A model generated the notes under the pieces. That model had not been told where the DNA came from. It made no database searches and saw nothing but the letters and a program-made list of their open reading frames with translations. A program made the position numbers and the translations under genes. From NCBI GenBank assembly GCA_977006965.1, contig OZ345384.1:1364001-1428000 (forward strand): 64,000 nucleotides of DNA, in the 5' to 3' direction. Below are positions 58,136 through 64,000 of this stretch, piece by piece (positions within the stretch are counted from its first letter, which is position 1; each line of letters opens with the position of its first letter). Origin of the DNA: Phymatolithon calcareum (lineage: Eukaryota > Rhodophyta > Florideophyceae > Hapalidiales).

Positions 58136-58425
58136 GTTGCAACACACTTCGATATCAAGATTTGATCTCAGTACACATGTACATGTGTCAAGTCGAAAGA
58201 CAACATATCTCAGAACTTGGATTCATGAAGATTGGTTCTGACACGTATCAAAGTATGATATGAGTATGACAATCATACTCCCCTCATTCAGTAGATAATT
58301 TTTGATTTTTCATGTTACACGTGTCGTATGATATTATGACAAATTTGTTTAGGGTTAGTGTGTCTCCGTCGTCATCTAAGGTTTGATCAAGTCTGGTCGA
58401 GTTCTCTAAGGTCAATATATAATAG
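58136..58425 (+). mobile_element. LTR fragment, left half (split by DDE transposon)
   Basis: Copia-like LTR lacking about its first 35 bp. It runs from AACACACTTCGATATCAAG to GGTCAATATATAATAG. The remainder (GACCACAGATCCGCTAAGTC...CCTTCTCC) is found at 62162-62290. The split falls at the same LTR position in both parts. Confidence 0.8.
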
Positions 58426-59162
58426 TGGGTCGCTCCTCAAAATGATAAATTGCAAAAACTGCGTCGTCACGCCACGGTGCATTTGTCTCGTGTCCTCGAT
58501 TTGTGGCACGCAAAATGTTCAAATCGCGCGACATTTGGTCATAGAGCTTCCCTCTGTGAACCAAATGTGTTATACGACACACTTCTATCATTTTCGCTAC
58601 GGCCCGTTTCTCTCAGTCGGAGTAGTGCAGTGATCTGCCTCATGCACTTCAGCCATGTGTGATCAGAAAGATGCGAAGCAGCTTAGAAGAGTAGATCCTC
58701 GTCCATGCTATGGAAGTACGTAATAATATTCTAGCTGGATCTTGAGGCGCTTGAGAAGCTCTCGTGAAGTTGTCGTCTTTTGTAACTCTGCAAAAGTAAA
58801 TCGACGAGAGTGGCAAGTAAACTTCTTAACAAGTCATTCGGGCTGTCCGTCAAGCTTGTTCAATTGTTAGTGTTCAGATGAAAGGATTTCTGGATTGTAG
58901 ACACAGTCTCGTGGGCGACTTAAGTGACGGTAAGCAAGAAGACTGTTCTTGAAAAGCTTGAATGACGGTCTGAACTCTTTTGAATAAGACCACCAAGCTG
59001 TCGCACTTTGAAATCTTCAAGTCCTGTCCATCTTGAAAATAATAATACGCCAAATTGAGGACATGCAGAAGAAAAATTACAACGCGCCAAGTTGAGGTTG
59101 ATTACACATCGACTTGTTAATACTGGAGAGAAAGCAATATTAATAAGAGATCGTTCTATTTC

Positions 59163-59606
59163 TGTTGGAAGTGTGATTGCTTGGAGCTCTAGTCGCAAAC
59201 ACACTTCAATATCAAGGTATGATCTCGGTACACATGTACGCGTGTCAAGTCAAAAGTCAAAGTGTCTCAGAGCTTTGAATCAAGAAGATTGGCAGTGACA
59301 CGTGTCAAAGTATGATAAGAGTATGATAATCATACCCCCCCACTCAGTAGATGATTATTCATTTTTTCATGTTACACGTGTCATATGATATTATGACAAA
59401 TTTGTTTAGGGTTAGAGTGCTTCCGTTGTCAATTACGGTCTTTTGATCAAGTTGATTGAATTCTCAGGTCTATATAGTCTTGACGTGAGGTCCGCCAAGT
59501 CAATAAACCAAGGAACTCATTCTCACCTATCTCAACTTCTACTCAACCATTTTCCTTCAACCAAACTTTTTCTTTCTCCTCATCACTTGCCTATCCTTCT
59601 CCAACA
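59163..59606 (+). mobile_element. Solo LTR inside the DDE transposon
   Basis: A 444-bp full-length LTR starts TGTTGGAAGTGTGATTGC and ends CTTCTCCAACA. Flanks ATTTC (left) and TATTC (right) are at best an imperfect duplication. The hairpin at 59607 begins at the base after the LTR end. Confidence 0.88.
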
Positions 59607-59859
59607 TATTCAAATTGCAATCCGAATTGCTGACTAACCGTAGTGAGCAATTGAATTGTTTAATTGCGCGACAAACAGCAATGTCGAGCAATGGAATTGG
59701 CACTACCCCTGGGCAGGCTACATCCATGCGCCAAGCCTCTGAATGGGGCATGAGCAGGGGTAGTGCCAATTCCATTGCTCGACATTGCTGTTTGTCGCGC
59801 AATTAAAAAATTCAATTGCTCACTACGGTTAGTCAGCAATTCGGATTGCAATTTGAATA
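59607..59859. repeat. Near-perfect hairpin, 105-bp arms
   Basis: Arms 59607-59711 and 59755-59859 are inverted copies. I see one mismatch in 105 bp (TTGAATTGTTTAATTG against its TTTTTT counterpart). The loop is 43 bp. Words such as GCAATGGAATTGGCACTACC recur, diverged, near 60640 (GCAATGGATTGCGCACGACC), so it belongs to a small family. A transcript would form a long perfect duplex. Confidence 0.95.
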
Positions 59860-59865
59860 CTTCCC

Positions 59866-60628
59866 GCAATGGTCAAGTTAATTGTTTATTCATGCCTCTT
59901 CTCCTAGGTGTACGAAACTTTCGTCTTCTGCGATAGCCTGTTCAACACGCTGGTTGATAACGCTTGACATAGGTTCCTTCACAGTTTGATCATCCCAGTA
60001 ACAGCGGTTGATTGACGTAAATGGTTATCTCGAGGCTGTTCGCGAAGTAGTTGCATTGCTGCTGTACAACTTGTTTTGGCTTCGGTTTCGTAATAGGTAG
60101 TACCAGGATTGGAAGAGCGAAATTTGTTTAGGTGTTGTCGAGTGGGTCTGGTAGTGTGCTTTGGATAAATGTACGACTTCACTTTTTATATTGACTCTTC
60201 CATCTGTCCTTTCAGAAACGGCACTCTAGACACCCATACCGTTATACTTGAACGGATGAATGAATTCAACCATCCATGTGATCGTTCTGTTGTAGTAGTC
60301 TACGCAGACAACTACAACGTAGAATTTTACGTACCTAACACTAGGGGAACACGGCAATATTTTGGCCCGATAGTTATTTAGTTGATTTGGGACAAAATGG
60401 TGCAGTGCTCTCCCGGTGAACGCTTATACTGGCCCGACTTATATAATAAAATTAGATGGTACCGACAACCAATTACCACGTACTACGCATGATACATTTG
60501 AAGGGATCGTTATTTCCGACAACTCTGCCCTTGCTGAACTATACACTTTCGTACAACCTACCTACCAGCAATTCGAATTGAAATTCTTCATCAGAACCCA
60601 ATTTAGGTCGAATTGCTATGAATTGCAA
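59866..60628. other. Transposon interior without a recognised gene
   Basis: Short plus-strand frames exist (60169-60381 with SVVVVYADNYNVEFYVPN; 60416-60706), but nothing is recognisable. From 60567 to 60662 the sequence is rich in AATTGC words related to the hairpin family, which replace the end of the transposase. Confidence 0.4.
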
Positions 60629-61722
60629 TTAATTGCAATAGCAATGGATTGCGCACGACCCCTGAGCCTGCCGCGTCGCAGTGATCTCGGTCATGATGCT
60701 GCTTAATAGGACGTGGTCCTGCACAGACTTATTCAAGAAAGGATAATCTCCTGTAGAAAATGCAGAATCGACAACACACTGGCCGCCATTTTTGATAAAT
60801 TCATGTTTGAGCTTATCGTACACTCCTCCAAAATCCGCAATCTGCGAATCATGCTATTATCTTGGTGCGTTTCTACTGCAAGCGACGATCACGCCGAACG
60901 GTACAGAAACAAACACATTGCTGATGTGGTGATCGTGGGTCCAGCCGTTGAAAACCATATTCTGTATCACACAGTTCCCGGGCTGTGCAAGACGAATTTT
61001 CAAACCGTTTGCAACGGCGAAGACATTAGTAAGAAAAGGATATTCGTCCGCCCCTGCCAGTTTGTCGCTCTCACTCTCTTCGTCTGTCGGCATCCGCACG
61101 GCCGCGTGAACATCACTGCGAAGTATACGAATAAGAATTCTGCGTCCGAATCGCAGGAAAAAGGAGCACACTGATGCCGTTATTCCGAAGAGCAAGCAGA
61201 GGACCATCTCAGATCCGCTTGTCCTCCCCCATATCAACACCAAGCCCAAACATATTTCTGCGCTCATTGAGCGCGGTCTCTGCGACCATGCTATTCTGCG
61301 TCCAGACGTCGAATAGCACCATCGGTTGAAGAGGGTGAGTACTTGTTGTACAGAGTGGCATACTTTACAAGTATGTATCGAAACGTAGCATGGTTAACGC
61401 CTGTTAAGGTGATTAACGAGCGCTCGCAGCCCGATCCGAAAAGCGTGCGAAAAGCAGACATACGGGAATGCTGCAGAGCTCTTCGGGAGACTCTTCCGTC
61501 ACGGAGTCGGCGCACGCGCAGGGATATTCGGTACCGCATGGGTCCATTTGCGATCCTTCGCTGCAGATGCCGTTTATGCAGCAGAATGGATAATAGAAGG
61601 ATAATCAATCCCAATCTTACCGAACTTGTTTGGGGATCAGATGGAGATAGACTGCTCTGCTTTTCAACGCCATGAGTAAAGGGGAAAGCCGAACTTACGA
61701 AAAAACACTCGACAAAAGACAT
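60629..61722 (-). pseudogene. DDE transposase (PIF/Harbinger-like), broken
   Basis: From 61722: an N-terminal region with GVNHATFRYILVKYATLYN and a helix with YSPSSTDGAIRRLD. A frameshift near 61280 is followed by EICLGLVLIWGRTSGSEMVL, FGRRILIRIL, NGLKIRLAQPG, QNMVFNGWTHDHHISNVF and NAPR. Two adjacent stops (TAA, TAG) replace GSW-type residues, then HDSQIADFGGVYDKL and VVDSAFSTGDYPFLNKS, typical of the second and third acidic positions. The first catalytic Asp, expected at DGLK, reads NGLK. The C-terminus runs into AATTGC repeat. Stops, the shift and the lost Asp make it inactive. Confidence 0.8.
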
Positions 61723-61802
61723 CTTGGTGTATTCGTTACAATGACACAGTACTTATTTCGTCTAGCACCATAAAACCTTCTCCGTGCAACGGATATATGG
61801 AT

Positions 61803-62003
61803 CTACCTATAATTTTTCACTTTCCCCTCTACCTTCGAGTGAACATTTAAATAGTTCCTGGAGTACTTTACAGCCCGCCTGATTATCCTTTGGAGTATTA
61901 TACTTCTCCAAAACCCCTCGGTCTCCAGTGGTGTAATGTAATACTTGTACTCTTCAGTACCAAAGTGAGGGCCCATGTCAGATGATTTGGGCACTATAAG
62001 CAC
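61803..62003 (-). CDS. Small open frame near the transposon right end
   Basis: A 66-codon frame starting MLIVPKSSDMGPHFG lies between the transposase and the right inverted repeat. It is charged, with no motif recognised. It could be a 5' exon or a second small transposon protein. Confidence 0.25.
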   Translation of the reverse strand: MLIVPKSSDMGPHFGTEEYKYYITPLETEGFWRSIILQRIIRRAVKYSRNYLNVHSKVEGKVKNYR

Positions 62004-62161
62004 ACAAAATAGGACATCAAATCAATTATTATTTTGGTTCCGTAACGGAATTGTGTGACACGAGGGCTCGACAATTTGGCGTGCGCTTGACAGCGGAATA
62101 CATTGCACAATTTGCGTACTGTTTTGCGTCTCTGCAATTTATCATTTTCAGGAGCGACCCA

Positions 62162-62290
62162 GTCATGACCACAGATCCGCTAAGTCAGTAACTAAGGAAC
62201 TCATTCTCACGTAACTCCACTTCTCATCAACCATTCTTCACCAACCAAACACTTTCCATCTCCTCATCACCAACGTAACCTTCTCCTTCA
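62162..62290 (+). mobile_element. LTR fragment, right half
   Basis: Contains CGCTAAGTCAGTAACTAAGG and AACTCATTCTCACG, matching the last 120 bp of the LTR family, with a degraded end (CCTTCTCCTTCA). It is the continuation of 58136-58425. Confidence 0.75.
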
Positions 62291-63442
62291 CCCTCATGAT
62301 GATTCTTCAACTACAGAGGAATAACGGACATATCAGTTCTCGTGGAACATGTTCAATACTACGCTCGGTCGAAAAGGGACACTTGGGCTACTGAACCAAT
62401 CTACCAACCAGTACTTTCCGCTGTGCCGATGTTCAATATTTTGATCTGAACGAATAATCTTTGCCAGCAGGGATTTCAAAGTGCTACCTTGTTCACAAGA
62501 TAAAACATGTTTGTTTCAAGAATCATGCTATCTTTGGGGATCTTTGAAGTATTAGAAGCGCAAAAGTAGATCGAGTCCTGTTTCGTTAATATTCTTCAGA
62601 TCATGAAAAACCTTTTCTTATAAAACAAAGATATCTGCGTCTTTGTCATCCGCTTTAGCAGGACTGAAACTCTAATGCCGATTCCCGAAGGTCCCGGCAT
62701 CATCCTATTGCTCAAAAATGGAGATCTATAGGGTATTGTGCGTTAGACATATTTGAGTACATATTGAAGCTCGAAGACAGTTCTGCAACATGATGTCGTG
62801 CTTAAGGCAAATTCTATCCTGTTCAAGTTGCACCTCGAGTGTTCGTCCACGTGCATTCTAATATCTCATTTGATATCGTCTTCTTCGGAAAGGTCGGTTG
62901 CCTCCACGTCAAACTCGTGCAAAGTGCGCTCGGCGTAAACGACTTCCACCAGATCACGATAAGTGAAGTTGACATAAAAGTATTCTTTCTCCCACTCATG
63001 CTGTTCCTTCTCCCCTTCTTCGTCCGAGGGAGTGAGGATTCACACTGTCGCTCGAATTGCTTGTACTGTGCCACGTAACGACGGCACAGGGACAATCGAG
63101 ATGCAAGTCCTACCGTGGATTTAGACCACAGTCTTCAAAGAGTACAAGAAAGGACAAGGCTTGAATTTGCATTTTTAAATCTGCTTGCGCTTTTTGTTCG
63201 CCGGAGCCATTGACCAATATCGTGGTTCTTACTTCTTAACAAGATCCGCTTTTTCTAACATCACATGCGGTTTCTTATAGTACATAGCGCAGAAACCATA
63301 TTTACATCTAATTCGCACAGAACGGACGTTCCTTACTCAGGATAAGGTTCACGCGCACCCAGCAAACTTCAATGAAATAATTAACTACATATGGGCTCTC
63401 GAAGGACTTTAAGCAACCAATGATATTCAATCAGTTCGAAAC
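62291..63442 (-). pseudogene. Coding relic at 62770-63095; otherwise nothing
   Basis: The minus strand from 63095 reads YVAQYKQFERQCESSLPRTK. After a shift near 62985 it reads YFYVNFTYRDLVEVVYAERT then LHEFDVEATDLSEEDDIK, a stop, and DIRMHVDEHSRCNLNR. This is protein-like and acidic, of unknown family. The rest of the interval shows no gene. Confidence 0.3.
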
Positions 63443-63879
63443 TGTTGGAAGTGTGATTGCTTGGAGCTCCAGTCGCAAACACACTTCAATATCAAGGTAT
63501 GATCTCGGTACACGTGTACACGTGTCAAGTCGAAAGTCAAAGTGTCTCAGAACTTTGAATCAAGAAGATTGGCAGTCAGAGTATGATACGAGTATGATAA
63601 TCATACTACCCTCACTCAGTAGATGATTCTTGATTTTTTTCATGCTTCACGTGTCATATGATATTATGACAAATTTGTTTAGGGTTAGAGTGTCTCCGTC
63701 GTCAATTAGGTTTTTTTGATCAAGTTGATTGAGTTCTCAGGTCTATATAGTCTTGACCTGAGGTCCGCCAAGTCAATAAACCAAGGAACTCATTCTCACC
63801 TATCTCAGCTTCTACTCAACCATTTTCCATCAACCAAACTTTTTCTTTCTCCTCATCAATTGCCGAACCTTCTCCAACA
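63443..63879 (+). mobile_element. 5' LTR of a copia-like retrotransposon
   Basis: A 437-bp LTR from TGTTGGAAGTGTGATTGC to CCTTCTCCAACA, with terminal TGTTGGAGAAG-type inverted ends. It contains the motif GTACACGTGTACACGTGTC and AGGTCTATATAGTCTTGACC, a possible TATA/start region. It is the best preserved of five family members in the window and the only one followed by an internal region, which leaves the window at 64000. It supports assignment of the solo LTRs. Confidence 0.93.
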
Positions 63880-63893
63880 GGTTATGGGCCCAG
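63880..63893 (+). promoter_or_regulatory. Primer-binding site, initiator-tRNA anticodon arm
   Basis: GGTTATGGGCCCAG directly abuts the LTR. It is complementary to CTGGGCCCATAACC, the anticodon stem-loop of eukaryotic initiator methionine tRNA, so the primer is an internally cut half-tRNA as known for Drosophila copia. Confidence 0.9.
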
Positions 63894-64000
63894 TCAACGC
63901 ACCTCAACCACCGCGTTTCATCATCATCGTCATCATCTCCGGGGTTCTCCTTCGCCCCCGATCTGTCTCTGTCTGATCTTCCTGCTTGCGCATCCTGGTC
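63894..64000 (+). mobile_element. Start of the copia internal region (partial)
   Basis: Leader sequence after the primer-binding site, rich in CATCATCATCGTC. No gag start can be assigned before the window ends. Confidence 0.6.

Larger units (their letters stand above)
58426..62161 (-). mobile_element. DDE transposon, 3.7 kb, inserted in an LTR
   Basis: The ends TGGGTCGCTCCTCAAAATGA and TCATTTTCAGGAGCGACCCA are inverted repeats (about 30 bp, one mismatch at C/G). A transposase pseudogene lies on the minus strand. The element separates two halves of one LTR copy. The target duplication is not resolved (left flank AATAG, right flank GTCAT). It contains a later solo LTR (59163-59606) and a fold-back hairpin (59607-59859). 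The transposase type suggests the PIF/Harbinger-like DDE group. Confidence 0.8.

Noticed and set aside
59615-59869. Two near-identical small proteins on opposite strands
   Set aside because: A consequence of the 105-bp inverted repeat, not two genes.
63420-63976. Open frames over the terminal LTR, and similar ones at 59092-59637
   Set aside because: They lie within LTR sequence and recur wherever the LTR does.
1-64000. tRNA, rRNA genes or CRISPR arrays
   Set aside because: None recognised on reading both strands; the tandem repeats present have no spacer structure.

Overview
This window looks like transposon-rich, decaying nuclear DNA from a eukaryote, at roughly 40-45% GC. The evidence is GT-AG introns of 76-283 bp, a Ty1/copia-type LTR primed from the initiator-tRNA anticodon arm, Helitron, MULE, hAT-like and DDE-transposon remnants, and NB-ARC/WD40 and bromodomain pseudogenes. 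No bacterial or organellar signature is visible. My best guess is a florideophyte red alga such as Chondrus crispus; this is an inference from general character, not an alignment.

Layout. 1-15 kb: two direct copies of a long repeat (R1), at 198-2780 and 10771-11840 plus 14703-14910. The first is split by a solo LTR, the second by a 2.86-kb element with an AATT target duplication. Between them lie a broken intron-containing gene (4301-6165), a gene split by a fold-back transposon (6197-8719) and two or three open frames. 15-19.5 kb: a long hairpin, a MULE with exact ends (16479-17640), and a tandem pair of repeat G carrying a 331-bp hAT-like MITE. 19.5-54.4 kb: the second copy of G stops at 19455 and resumes at 54443, so almost 35 kb is one insertion or a nest of insertions. 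Its outer ends match those of the 2.86-kb element. Inside it are an NB-ARC fragment beside an inverted element end (21158-21760), a decayed Helitron with an OTU-protease gene (22180-29085), 1.44 kb of perfect TTTTTG/TTTTG microsatellite, a tandem duplication of an unrecognised 7.4-8.0-kb multi-gene unit (31361-46745), a broken bromodomain gene (47006-48736) and two broken NB-ARC/WD40 genes (50300-54180). 54.4-64 kb: fold-back elements and a 3.7-kb DDE transposon that split an LTR copy and itself holds a solo LTR and a 105-bp-arm hairpin. The window ends in the 5' LTR and primer-binding site of a copia element running off the edge.

Almost nothing is intact. The OTU open frame, the 9005-9664 frame and the gene-C family of the tandem unit are the best protein candidates. 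Because insertions landed in repeats present elsewhere in the window, several elements can be delimited to the base by comparing filled and empty sites.
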